This document shows positions 22,936 through 36,414 of a DNA stretch of 64,000 bases, piece by piece; position 1 is the stretch's first letter; the number at the start of each line of letters is the position of its first letter. The stretch is from Pteria penguin (taxonomy: Eukaryota > Mollusca > Bivalvia > Pterioida > Pteriidae). The translations under genes and the position numbers were made by a program. A model generated the notes under the pieces. That model made no database searches. It was not told the origin of the DNA and was given only the letters and a program-made list of their open reading frames with translations. The DNA lies in the NCBI GenBank assembly GCA_035048485.1, contig CM068581.1, forward strand, positions 8,321,430 to 8,385,429. Direction: 5' to 3'.

Positions 22936-24380
22936 TGCTAAGTCAGTAAGACTATAGCAGAAAACTAGAAAGAAATCTCCGCACGATGATATAATTAAGT
23001 GTGTTGTAAGAGTAAGCATCTCTCACCGAACATGTATATCCACCATATATAATTCTTACTTGAATTTAGGTGTAAGATAAGGAAAAATGCTTCGGGTAAA
23101 TGAAACAATAACAAAATTATGTAAAAGGAAAAATAGTTTTGAATTACAAATTTGATGAAAGGACAAAATGCATAATCTGAAGGAATTGAGAGATGAGATA
23201 CAAGTTACCTAAGCCAAACAATAACAATTTTTTTTTTCAAGAAATCTGAATATGAAGTGTTATCTTTAATAAATACAAAGAAACTGAATGCAATACATAG
23301 ACCAGAAAGAAAAGAGGAGCAATGTCTATTCCAACGCGACTGTGCTGCGGCTATGTACCGTAGTGAATATTTATGAACCCTTGAAATCAGGTGTCTGGGA
23401 GTGGTACGTTGTAAGACAGTCGAGCTGTTCACAGACTGCACATGCTGTGTTAATTGACCGGGTTGACGTGATTTAAAAAAACCATTCTGGTATATTGCGA
23501 CTTGAAAGTAGGAAGTACCAACCTTTTCAACTTAGTTGCGCAATCCGGGAACGTTGTTCTGTGATTTTGTTAAATATTACACGAATATAGGTCATGCGAT
23601 TATGAACAGCAATAATGTATTTTGCATGCATGTGTCTAACCTGCTCTGCGTTCTACAAGCTTCATAGGGTACCAAATGGTTAAGATAATAGTTAAAACCC
23701 ACTCAGTAGTCCAAAACTTATGATGAAAGCAAAGAGAATATGATCAGGTGCCCTGGGATAATAAGCATATCCTGCTACACTCGTTCAGTAGAAATCGCTA
23801 AGTCGGGTAAATACAAAGTATAGAGGGTGTCAAATTGGGTGTTCATTGTGGATGAAATAGGTTTAAATTCACAGAAAAATTCAATAATCTGGATAACGAA
23901 GTGTTAAACTATATGATAAAAGTCTTAAATAAAAACACGTAACTCCTCAGTGACGTCGTTAGCCCACCCCTCACATACCCCAATTGATCAGAATGTCGTT
24001 TTTTTATTGTAATTTGTACTTGTTCTGGTATAATGGTATACTGTACTGACATGTGAATACATCATAGGCAGACGATGATGAGATATTGATACTCATAAAG
24101 GAAAAAGTGTTTAGTTCTGAAATTAAAATCGTCACGACTGAGCTGTTCATGTGAACATCACTGCACCAAGTTATCATGTTATCTAGATACGAAGTAGAAT
24201 TTTGCGTTCTTTGGTTTCCTTAATCTCCACTTGGGTAGATGAGGATATCCGCAAATGCAAGTCATCTGCAAGTTGAACTTTTTTTCTACTGAAGAGTAGA
24301 AACAGAATATTAAAGATGTCCTACATGCATACATGTCCACATATTGAATTTAAAGTAATTTCATATTGGAAGTTACACTG
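22936..24380. other. No recognised feature
   Basis: Unique AT-rich sequence. Short frames around 23205-23476 lie on opposite strands, with no splice context or family similarity. Confidence 0.5.
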
Positions 24381-24700
24381 AATTTATGGGAACGCAGAGA
24401 CAAAAAAAAAAAAGAAAGAAAGAAATGGGTGGGGTGGGGTTGAGACTTATATCAAACGGTTAAGTGCGCACATAAGCCCCCAAATACAATGTATTAAACT
24501 TAATCATACATAAAAAAATACAACATATTAAACTTAAACACCAAAAAAAAAAAAAAAAAAAAAAATAAAAAAAAAAAAAAGAAAGAAAGAAAAGAAAAGA
24601 AAGTAAGAAAGAAAAAAAGAAACCTCCCTCCACCCCCCCCAAATAAAACCTTTAAAAAAGAGGAAGAAAAAGAAAAAGAAAAAAACTGTAGTACACTTAA
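24381..24700. repeat. Purine-rich low-complexity tract
   Basis: Runs of A with GAAA and GAAAG interruptions and a C8 tract. Open frames here encode only Phe-rich low-complexity peptides. Confidence 0.95.
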
Positions 24701-24901
24701 ACATACATGAAAAAAGAAATACAACGTATTAAACCAACACCCGCAGAAAAAAGGATGAATTTGATCTGTTTACCTAAGATCTCAAGTATGAAAGAAATAA
24801 CGGAAACAAGTGTTGATAATATCATGATGTTTTCTAAAGGATTTTTTGTAAAGGAAGAGTTGCGGACACATTACGCAAGGTTTCATTGACGCAATCTTAT
24901 T

Positions 24902-25375
24902 CCATTCTCTACCCAGAGTTATCGCTCCGTACTCTCGCTTATATCTCTGTCAACGCCTGGGAAATAGTTCCGTGTCACATGGCAGATTTATAAGCTTATC
25001 TTCAAAGTTGAAGGAATCATAAAACTTTCCATTGTCTGTCCGTTATTTTCAACGAACTATCACATTCTTTATAAGTCTTATCTACACTGAATTTCATGGT
25101 AATCTTTATTTCAAACCTAGTTTCATATGCATAACCAGAGACATAGACTACTTTGGCATACCACACGAAATAGTTACAAATTCAAGGCAATTAAATCTTA
25201 ATTTTAAATAATTTACATTGAATTTAAATCATACTTTATATTAAGCATATCAGCACATGATTGGATATTTAGTTTTATATTCTAACCATGGATTTTAAAA
25301 ACTTTTACAAGAATCTTGTAAAATAGCGTTGACAGAGTTGTGACTTTAGCGAACGGAACTCTGGGTACAGAATGG
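24902..25375. mobile_element. 474-bp terminal-inverted-repeat element
   Basis: CCATTCTCTACCCAGAGTT at the left matches the complement of AACTCTGGGTACAGAATGG at the right, and inward CTCTGTCAACGC pairs with GCGTTGACAGAG. TCTTATT is repeated immediately outside (24895-24901 and 25376-25382), a candidate 7-bp target-site duplication. No transposase. Confidence 0.82.
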
Positions 25376-25751
25376 TCTTATTCCTGTAAACTAATAATTA
25401 ATCACGTGGTTGATATGAATCCCAGTCATTTGTGTAGAGGATATAGCGCTGTACTTCGTATATTCTACATGTAATTCTTGTCATAATGTAAGTTTTGTAC
25501 ATTTTACAAATTAATTAAAAACTTGTTACCAGTCTTTTATAATTTGTACAACTCCTTAATACATACTAATACTCACAACTATAAATAATATCTTTGAATA
25601 ACTTATATAAAATAACAAACACTAAATAAACGAGAATAAGAAAATATACAAAAAGAGGGTTTACATTTTGAATTCAGGTGATCTGTTGTTCATATTGTTT
25701 GTGAATTACAACTCCTCATCTAATCCTGTGTAAATGTTTTCTGGTATAGAC

Positions 25752-25976
25752 CTGGGTCCAGCGCCATAAACTGAGAATATACTTAAGTCATAATTTCAGA
25801 TTCGTCTGTTCAACAATGAATTCATAACTGGGATCTGGATTTTGTTGAGTTTTATTCTATCAATAAATAGAATTAAACCATTTTGAATGACAATCTGTTT
25901 GAACGTTTGATAATAGAATAAATTAAAATGAAATAATTGACTTAAGTATTTTCTCAGTTTATGGCACCGGACCCAG
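25752..25976. mobile_element. 225-bp terminal-inverted-repeat element (MITE)
   Basis: The left end (CTGGGTCCAGCGCCATAAAC, then TGAGAATATACTTAAGTCA) is complementary to the right end (TGACTTAAGTATTTTCTCAG, then TTTATGGCACCGGACCCAG), with about 40-bp arms and few mismatches. No clear target-site duplication was seen. Confidence 0.82.
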
Positions 25977-26510
25977 AACTGTGAATAACTCGTAATGCCA
26001 AGAGCATTCATCAATATTTATGCACAGATATACAACTGGTTAACGTTTACACATTGTATAAAGATGTATGTACATGTATAGTAAACCAAGGTTAACTTTG
26101 GATACTTTAAGTCGCTTATCTTTAAATCTGTATCTTTCTAAACTTGACCAACATCGTCAACATTGACAATTTTTATTTAGAAATCTAAAACGAGTGTTAA
26201 GACCATCATATACAGGTTTTTAAATAAATTGGTCGTAAGCACAATAATTCAATTACATTTCAAGATAAAAGTCTCTGTCGGTCACAAAAATCAAACAATT
26301 GTAGACATTTTGACAACTGATAAGAACACAATAATAAGTGGTAATATTTGAACCATCAAACGAGGACGGCAAATTACGGTAGGTTGAAACAAGTATTGAT
26401 CACGCGCATAAAATGAGCGACCATCTCTTAGTAAATTTCAACGCGCGTGCCTAGAAAAAGCGATCACCTCTGTGTAAATGAGTACCCCGTCCCCTAGAAT
26501 GAACGATCAT
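25977..26510. other. No recognised feature
   Basis: Unique AT-rich DNA. Confidence 0.5.
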
Positions 26511-26750
26511 CTCTTATATGGTGACGACATCTGCCTGATTATATTGCATGGAGTTTTATACTTTTTCAAAGGGTCATCCTGAAGCATTGAGGGATCTTTT
26601 ACGTGCCACGCCTACCGTGACACGAGACCTCGGTTTTCAATGTCTCATCCAAAAGACAGGGCAGCAGCGTACCGATGCCCGGATTTAAACTTGGGACCTG
26701 TCGGTCACGAGTCAAACACCTCGACCACTGAATTACACCAGTTCACTGTT
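26511..26750 (-). repeat. Old SINE copy
   Basis: Diverged minus-strand copy of the family at 7284-7557: TATGGTGACGACATCTGCCT, GAGGGATCTTTTACGTGCCA, a CTCATCCAAAAGACAG block and a worn tRNA-like head. No target-site duplication recognisable. Confidence 0.85.
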
Positions 26751-27465
26751 TTAAAGACTCTACAATAAGAGTATTTTGAGAAAGCAGATATTGCAGGTCA
26801 TATGACCCATTCTTATTGCGGTGGCTAAAAGTTATACAATTCCAGTCCAATGTTTGTATCTATGGGTAGCACAACAACGCTATTGCTGTTACCTATTGAC
26901 CATCTCCAGCACTTTTAACTGCGGAACGTGAAAGAACATCCTTTTTAAATTGTATGCCAATGGGCATTTTATAAAATTTGTTCATTTAATATGATTTTAA
27001 TGAACCGTCTCGATTTACCTTCCCGACCAGTAAATGCATAGGGATCTGGTGACGATTAAGACTCATGTTGTATGGATTGTCTCATTTGATATTCCGAGTT
27101 TTCTGCGGTAAAAAGAATTAGGTTCGGTTTGTTTTTATATCGCTTTGTACTATATGTGATCAGAAACTATTAGTACTTTATGGATGTAGAATGTTATTTA
27201 TGGATGTAGACTGTGAAAGTACAAGTCTTCATTCGCTGCTTAAGATAAGATGCTCTTCATATCTTGATAATTTGTTTCTATTTGAAGTTTGCATTGGTGT
27301 ATTCTGAAATATGCCTTCATTTGAAAAAACAAATTATGAAGAATACTTGAAAATAATTGAAATAAACGCCTCTTGAAATTTTTCATATTTAACTGAGAGG
27401 TTTAAGACATTGTATTTCAAGATCAATTAATTCCATTATGTGTTCCCTCATATTCCAAAATACAA
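26751..27465. other. No recognised feature
   Basis: Unique sequence with a short local duplication (TTATGGATGTAGA twice near 27180-27210). Confidence 0.5.
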
Positions 27466-30400
27466 TGCAGTAGTGGTCCCTGAATATCCACTCTGGGACA
27501 CTGTGGTGAGTGTCACAGTCACATGACACTAGGGATCTCTGAATCTCCACTGTGGTACATTGTGATGAGTGTTACTGTCACATGACACTAGGGATCTCTG
27601 AATGTCCACTGTGGTACATTGTGGTGAGTGTCACAGTCACATAACACATGGGATCTCTGAATGTCCACTGTTGTATGATGTGCTGAGTGCCACAGTCACA
27701 TGACACTAGGGATCTCTGAATCTCCACTGTGGTGCATTGTGGTGAGTGTCACAGTCATATGGCACCAAGGATCTCTAAATCTCCACTGTGGTACATTGTG
27801 ATGAGTGTTACTGTCACATGACACTAGGGATCTCTAAATCTCCACTGTGGTACATTGTGATGAGTGTTACTGTCACATGACACTAGGGATCTTTAAATGT
27901 CCACTGTGGTACATTGTGGTGAGTGTCACAGTCACATGACACTAGGGATCTCTTAATGTCCACTGTGGTACGACGTGGTGAGTGTCACAGTCACATGGCA
28001 CTATGGATCTCTGAATCTCCACTGTGGTACATTGTGGTGAGTGTCACAGTCACATAACACATGGGATCTCTGAATGTCCACTGTTGTATGATGTGCTGAG
28101 TGTCACAGTCACATGACACTAGGGATCTCTGAATCTCCACTGTTGTATGATGTGCTGAGTGTCACAGTCACATGACACTAGGGATCTCTGAATCTCCACT
28201 GTTGTATGATGTGCTGAGTGTCACAGTCACATGACACTAGGGATCTCTGAATCTCCACTGTGGTGCATTGTGGTGAGTGTCACAGTCACATGGCACCAAG
28301 GATCTCTAAATGTCCAATGTGGTACATTGTGATGAGTGTTACTGTCACATGACACTATGGATCTCTGAATGTCCACTGTGGTACATTGTGGTGAGTGTCA
28401 CAGTCACATAACACATGGGATCTCTGAATGTCCACTATGGTACATTGTGATGAGTGCCACACTCACATTACACCAGGGATCTCTGAATGTCCACTATGGT
28501 ACATGTACATTGTGATGAGTGTTAATGTCACATGACACTAGGGATCTCTTAATGTCCACTGTGGTACATTGTGGTGTGTGTCACAGTCAAATGGCACAAG
28601 GGATCTCTGAATCTCCACTGTGGTACATTGTGGTGAGTGTCACAGTCACATGACATTATGGATCTCTGAATGTCCGCTATGGTGCAATGTGATGAGTGTC
28701 ACAGTCACATGACACCAGGGATCTCTAAATCTCCACTGTGGTACATTGTGGTGAGTGTCACAGTCACATGACACTAGGGATCTCTGAATCTCCACTGTTG
28801 TATGATGTGCTGAGTGTCACAGTCACATGACACTAGGGATCTCTGAGTGTCCACTGTGGTACATTGTGGTGAGTGTCACAGTCACATGACACTAGGGATC
28901 TCTGAATCTCCACTGTGGTACATTGTGATGAGTGTTACTGTCACATGACACCAGGGATCTCTGAATGTCCACTGTGGTACATTGTGGTGAGTGTCACAGT
29001 CACATAACACATGGGATCTCTGAATGTCCACTGTTGTATGATGTGCTGAGTGCCACAGTCACATGACACTAGGGATCTCTGAATCTCCACTGTGGTGCAT
29101 TGTGGTGAGTGTCACAGTCATATGGCACCAAGGATCTCTAAATCTCCACTGTGGTACATTGTGATGAGTGTTACTGTCACATGACACTAGGGATCTCTAA
29201 ATCTCCACTGTGGTACATTGTGATGAGTGTTACTGTCACATGACACTAGGGATCTTTAAATGTCCACTGTGGTACATTGTGGTAAGTGTCACAGTCACAT
29301 GACACTAGGGATCTCTTAATGTCCACTGTGGTACGATGTGGTGAGTGTCACAGTCACATGGCACTACGGATCTCTGAATCTCCACTGTGGTACATTGTGG
29401 TGAGTGTCACAGTCACATAACACATGGGATCTCTGAATGTCCACTGTTGTATGATGTGCTGAGTGTCACAGTCACATGACACTAGGGATCTCTGAATCTC
29501 CACTGTTGTATGATGTGCTGAGTGTCACAGTCACATGACACTAGGGATCTCTGAATCTCCACTGTGGTGCATTGTGGTGAGTGTCACAGTCACATGGCAC
29601 CAAGGATCTCTAAATGTCCACTGTGGTACATTGTGATGAGTGTTACTGTCACATGACACTATGGATCTCTGAATGTCCACTGTGGTACATTGTGGTGAGT
29701 GTCACAGTCACATAACACATGGGATCTCTGAATGTCCACTATGGTACATTGTGATGAGTGCCACACTCACATTACACCAGGGATCTCTGAATGTCCACTA
29801 TGGTACATGTACATTGTGATGAGTGTTAATGTCACATGACACTAGGGATCTCTTAATGTCCACTGTGGTACATTGTGGTGTGTGTCACAGTCACATGGCA
29901 CAAGGGATCTCTGAATCTCCACTGTGGTACATTGTGGTGAGTGTCACAGTCACATGACATTATGGATCTCTGAATGTCCGCTATGGTGCAATGTGATGAG
30001 TGTCACAGTCACATGACACCAGGGATCTCTAAATCTCCACTGTGGTACATTGTGGTGAGTGTCACAGTCACATGACACTAGGGATCTCTGAATCTCCACT
30101 GTTGTATGATGTGCTGAGTGTCACAGTCACATGACACTAGGGATCTCTGAGTGTCCACTGTGGTACATTGTGGTGAGTGTCACAGTCACATGACATTATG
30201 GATCTCTGAATGTCCGCTATGGTGCAATGTGATGAGTGTCACAGTCACATGACACCAGGGATCTCTGAATGTCCACTGTGGTACATTGTGGTGAGTGTCA
30301 CAGTCAGATGGCACCAGGGATCTCTAAATCTTCACTGTAGTACATTGTGGTGTGTTTCACAGTCACATGACACTATGGATCTCTGAATGTCCACTGTGGT

Positions 30401-32600
30401 ACATTGTGGTGTGTGTCAGTCACATGATACTATGGATCTTTGAATGTCCACTGTGGTACGATGTGGTGAGTGTCACAGTCATATGACACTAAGGATCTCT
30501 GAATGTCCACTTTGGTACATTATGGTGAGTGTTACAGTCACATGGCACAAGGGATCTCTAAATCTCCATTGTGGTACATTGTGATGAGTGTTAATGTCAC
30601 ATGACACTAGGGATCTCTTAATGTCCACTGTGGTACATTGTGGTGTGTGTCACAGTCACATGGCACAAGGGATCTCTGAATCTCCACTGTGGTACGTTGT
30701 GGTGAGTGTCACAGTCACATGACATTATGGATCTCTGAATGTCCGCTATGGTGCAATGTGATGAGTGTCACAGTCACATGACACCAGGGATCTCTAAATC
30801 TCCACTGTGGTACATTGTGGTGAGTGTCACAGTCACATGACACTAGGGATCTCTGAATCTCCACTGTTGTATGATGTGCTGAGTGTCACAGTCACATGAC
30901 ACTAGGGATCTCTGAGTGTCCACTGTGGTACATTGTGGTGAGTGTCACAGTCACATGACATTATGGATCTCTGAATGTCCGCTATGGTGCAATGTGATGA
31001 GTGTCACAGTCACATGACACCAGGGATCTCTGAATGTCCACTGTGGTACATTGTGGTGAGTGTCACAGTCAGATGGCACCAGGGATCTCTAAATCTTCAC
31101 TGTAGTACATTGTGGTGTGTTTCACAGTCACATGACACTATGGATCTCTGAATGTCCACTGTGGTACATTGTGGTGTGTGTCAGTCACATGATACTATGG
31201 ATCTTTGAATGTCCACTGTGGTACGATGTGGTGAGTGTCACAGTCATATGACACTAAGGATCTCTGAATGTCCACTTTGGTACATTATGGTGAGTGTTAC
31301 AGTCACATGGCACAAGGGATCTCTAAATCTTCATTGTGGTACATTGTGATGAGTGTTACTGTCACATGACACTAGGGATCTCTGAATGTCCACTGTGGTA
31401 CATTGTGGTGAGTGTCACAGTCACATGATACTAGGGATCTCTAAACCTCCACTGTGGTACATTGTGGTGAGTGTTACAGTCACATGGCACAAGGGATCTC
31501 TAAATCTCCATTGTGGTACATTGTGATGAGTGTTACTGTCACATGACACTAGGGATCTCTGAATGTCCACTGTGGTACATTGTGGTGAGTGTCACAGTCA
31601 CATGATACTAGGGATCTCTAAATCTCCACTGTGGTACATTGTGGTGAGAGTCACAGTCACATGACACCAGGGATCTCTGAATGTCCACTGTGGTACATTG
31701 TGGTGTGTGTCAGTCACATGATACTAGGGATCTCTAAATCTCCACTGTGGTACATTGTGGTGAGTGTCACAGTCACAAGACACTAGGGATCTCTGAATGT
31801 CCACTGTGGTACATTGTGGTGAGTGTCACAGTCAGATGGCACCAGGGATCTCTGAATGTCCACTGTGATACATTGTGGTGAGAGTCACAGTCACATGACA
31901 CCAGGGATCTCTGAATCTCCACTGTGGTACATTGTGGTGAGTGTCACAGTCACATGACACTAGGGATCTCTGAATGTCCACTGTGGTACATTGTGGTGTG
32001 TGTCAGTCACATGATACTATGGATCTTTGAATGTCCACTGTGGTACGATGTGGTGAGTGTCACAGTCACATGACACTAAGGATCTCTGAATGTCCACTTT
32101 GGTACATTGTGGTGAGTGTTACATTCACATGGCACAAGGGATCTCTAAATCTCCATTGTGGTACATTGTGATGAGTGTTACTGTCACATGACACTAGGGA
32201 TCTCTGAATGTCCACTGTGGTACATTGTGGTGAGTGTCACAGTCACATGATACTAGGGATCTCTAAATCTCCACTGTGGTACATTGTGGTGAGTGTCACA
32301 GTCACAAGACACTAGGGATCTCTGAATGTCCACTGTGGTACATTGTGGTGAGTGTCACAGTCAGATGGCACCAGGGATCTCTGAATGTCCACTGTGATAC
32401 ATTGTGGTGAGAGTCACAGTCACATGACACCAGGGATCTCTGAATGTCCACTGTGGTACATTGTGGTGAGTGTCACAGTCACATGACACTAGGGATATCT
32501 AAATCTCCACTGTGGTACATTGCGATGAGTGTTACTGTCACACGGCACCAGGGATCTCTAAATCTCCACTGTGGTACATTGTGGTGTCACATTCGCATGA
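27466..32600. repeat. 59-bp satellite array, about 5.1 kb
   Basis: About 87 units of 59 bp reading GGATCTCTGAATGTCCACTG, then TGGTACATTGTGGTGAGTGT, then CACAGTCACATGACACTAG. Rare variants mark higher-order duplication: the TTGTATGATGTGCTGAGTGCC unit recurs at an offset of 1363 bp (27661 and 29024), and the CAGTCAGATGGCACC segment at 765 bp (30301 and 31066). Stops in all frames; not coding. Confidence 0.97.
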
Positions 32601-33205
32601 CGCTAGTTACTTTCGTATTTTACTTCAGAAAATTAAGGTATCTAGGATACTTCCGAAATGTAACCTTCAGCATCGCAACTGTCAATATAAAATAAAACTT
32701 TGATATGAAATGCCGCCAAATCTCCACTAAATGACTACATTTTGTTGCCCATCACCATATTACGTTAGAGTTTATTCACTGACATTAAAGTGATCTTGAA
32801 AAGGGATGTTAACAATCAGTAATCATGAAATGGATCATTATATGTACCAAACATGAATTTCTTGTAGAAACTATCTTGGAAATTATGATCAATTATTCAG
32901 TTCTCACAGGCATAATCAACGCTTACTCGTTATACTCTTACAAATTGCTTTACGAAATTGTCCAAATGAGCATTAAATTTTAAAGACATTATCATATTTC
33001 TATTTATGACTAAGTTTTTTGTATTACGAATGGATTTTCAGGAAAATGTGAATGGATTATGAGTAAACAGTTAATGAGTTATACATACGTACTACTTCCG
33101 GTTGTAATATTCAAAAAGCTCACCTATTTGCAACTTTATGTTCTGTGCGACTGGGCCCAGATAGATGAAGAAAACTTATTTTGTTTTGTTAATTTCAATT
33201 TCATA
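32601..33205. other. 3' flank of the GPCR gene
   Basis: AT-rich. TTTATT at 32771-32776 reads AATAAA on the minus strand, about 430 bp past the GPCR stop, and is a candidate polyadenylation signal. Confidence 0.45.
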
Positions 33206-34693
33206 TCAGTTTCCTGTTACTAATCGTTTAGTTTTGTTTCTAAATGTCAGATCAAAATAAGCATATATAAATGGATTTACAATATGATTTACAAGAAGCA
33301 TTCTCTGTAGAGTTAAACAAATATTCAATATAATCTCCTGATCAATATAATTAAACCATATTCTTAAATCGTTCTCATTGATGAATAGAAATATTAGTGA
33401 CGGGGTATACGAAAATATGTATACTATGAAAATACTTAAAAACATTAGGTTGAAGTTCACTCGAACACGCCTTTTAATATGAATCTTCTTCATCTGAGGA
33501 TCGTTTGAATGTTTCTCGTCATTAGAGTACACATCAAGTGTTTCTGTACTTCCCGCCATGGATACCATTGAACCGTTTCTCGTAGTAACCGTCTCCTGTC
33601 TTAGATTTAAATTTTGACTTGCGTCATGAACAATCCCTGAATCCGGTTCAATTATAGATGGTATTTCTCTTTTCATTTCAGGTTCATTTGTTCCTTGGAA
33701 CATTATGTTCACATTTTCATACACAGGCCTTATATTCTGATGTGTTACTGTACTTGCAGAAGTTGAATATGTCGGTGTAATAACATTATCTGTAAATGGT
33801 TGCAAATATTTTTCGGGGATTGGTTGTTTTTTCTTCCTGTCTACCGTTAGCTGATCGTACTCATAGTCAGAACAAGGGAGAGATACACAAGAGGGTTCGC
33901 CCATAGATCGAATGTTTAAGTTATTGGCGAACACTTCACCCGTTCTTTTAAGTTTGGCACTTTGAAATGTTGTATATATCACTTTCCCGACAGCTATATA
34001 CAGAAAAGACGTGAACACTGCATTGATAATATACACCATAAAGACAAAAGCGAAATAGATTTTTGTTGATGTGCTTAAATCCAAAACTCCAGGAGAGCAA
34101 GTTTCTATAGTAATGTTAGCATCGCGTTGTGGATGATTAAACACGTAACTTCCGGTGTACTGTAACTGTGGGACAGAAATAACGACTGAAATTACTGTAA
34201 TAATACCAAGAGATAATCGTTTCCATAGTAATGTCATCTGTTTTCCATGAGGTCTGCAGATTTTTATATACCTAGATAATGCTATTAAAGTGAGAAGAAA
34301 TGCCGAAATTGACGTCATGCACCACGTTAAAAACCAGGAAGCGCGACAAACGGCGTCGGAGGGGAAGGCTATCGAGTATGTGTTCTCCACTATGGCGAAG
34401 ACGGATATAAGAATGCAGGCAACTAGATCGGCTACGGCCAACACTGGAATGAAATATCGGTCCTTCCGCCCACGGCGCATTTTAAATGTATAGATTATTA
34501 ACACTAATGAATTTCCCAGTAATCCTATAAGTAGAAATAATCCAACGATGATCGTGTTGGGCAAACGTTTTATACCAATTTCGTAATTCCATATTACTTT
34601 AACGTCTTCTTCATATGTGTCATTCATTTCATTCGTTTTGTCCTTCAGTACTTTAAGAGTAATATTAATCGCCTGGTGTCCGATGCAGTTCAC
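33206..34693 (-). CDS. Class A (rhodopsin-like) G-protein-coupled receptor, intronless, ligand unknown
   Basis: A 495-residue single-exon frame with seven hydrophobic segments. TM1 (about 47-69) has GNSLV with Asn61 as N1.50. TM2 has LAVADL with Asp89 as D2.50. A Cys in AVCRASWF fits the extracellular disulfide position. TM3 ends LSRYIKICRP, so the usual DRY is SRY. TM5 is around YFAFVFMVYIINAVF. A long third intracellular loop of about 160 residues follows, then TM6 with FSYTPS in place of CWxP and TM7 with NPFIYAY (NPxxY). The C-tail is very short. N10-I-T and N24-D-T are possible glycosylation sites in the N-terminus. The first ATG is taken as start; Met23 is an alternative. It should act in the plasma membrane coupling an unknown extracellular ligand to G proteins. 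Intronless orphan receptors of this kind are common in molluscs; I cannot assign a peptide or amine ligand. Confidence 0.93.
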   Translation of the reverse strand: MNCIGHQAINITLKVLKDKTNEMNDTYEEDVKVIWNYEIGIKRLPNTIIVGLFLLIGLLGNSLVLIIYTFKMRRGRKDRYFIPVLAVADLVACILISVFAIVENTYSIAFPSDAVCRASWFLTWCMTSISAFLLTLIALSRYIKICRPHGKQMTLLWKRLSLGIITVISVVISVPQLQYTGSYVFNHPQRDANITIETCSPGVLDLSTSTKIYFAFVFMVYIINAVFTSFLYIAVGKVIYTTFQSAKLKRTGEVFANNLNIRSMGEPSCVSLPCSDYEYDQLTVDRKKKQPIPEKYLQPFTDNVITPTYSTSASTVTHQNIRPVYENVNIMFQGTNEPEMKREIPSIIEPDSGIVHDASQNLNLRQETVTTRNGSMVSMAGSTETLDVYSNDEKHSNDPQMKKIHIKRRVRVNFNLMFLSIFIVYIFSYTPSLIFLFINENDLRIWFNYIDQEIILNICLTLQRMLLVNHIVNPFIYAYFDLTFRNKTKRLVTGN

Positions 34694-35827
<1,134 letters not shown>

Positions 35828-36010
35828 GCGGTATTCCGATATAATAATATCTGAAATAGCTGAAATGCTTATATTGGCTCTAATAGTACTGTGCTTGTAC
35901 AATCACTGAGTATACCGGTATACCCTGGATGAAAAGATGACGATGAATTTCAAGAAAGTATGTTTGTCGCAAGATTTAACGACAGAAGGGGAACATTACA
36001 ATGGTTTGCT

Positions 36011-36303
36011 TATTGTAGGAGAAAGCCGATGTAGCCCAGAGGATGACAAAACCGAAAGGTCCCGGGTTCGATTCCCGACGTGGGCACACCGGTGTTCTGT
36101 CTTTCGGATGAGACAGTAAAAACCAAGGTCCCGTGTCACGGTAGGCGTGGCGCGCAAAAGATCCCTCACTGCTTCGGGAGGGTTCGTTGCAAAGGTAAAA
36201 ATTTCTATGCGATGCATCAGGCAGATGCTGTCACCTTATACGTGAAAAAACCGTGGAGTGACGTAAAACAATAAAAAAAAAATAAATAGATATTGTAGGA
36301 GAA
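36011..36303 (+). mobile_element. tRNA-derived SINE with perfect target-site duplication
   Basis: The element proper is 36024-36290. AGCCGATGTAGCCCAGAGG is the A-box side and GGGTTCGATTCCC the B box; the body has TTCGGATGAGACAGTAAAAA and an A-rich tail. TATTGTAGGAGAA occurs at 36011-36023 and 36291-36303, a perfect 13-bp duplication. The tRNA-like head differs from that of the copy at 20813, so more than one subfamily is present. Confidence 0.95.
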
Positions 36304-36414
36304 CATAAATACGCTGTTTTACAACTGAATTTTGGTGTACATATCATCACATCTATGATAGAATATCACGCGTTCTGAGTGATTTGTTCCGCACACAAGC
36401 AAAATGTACCTCAG

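Noticed and set aside
24460..24724. Phe-rich minus-strand frames
   Set aside because: Low-complexity translation of the A-rich tract.
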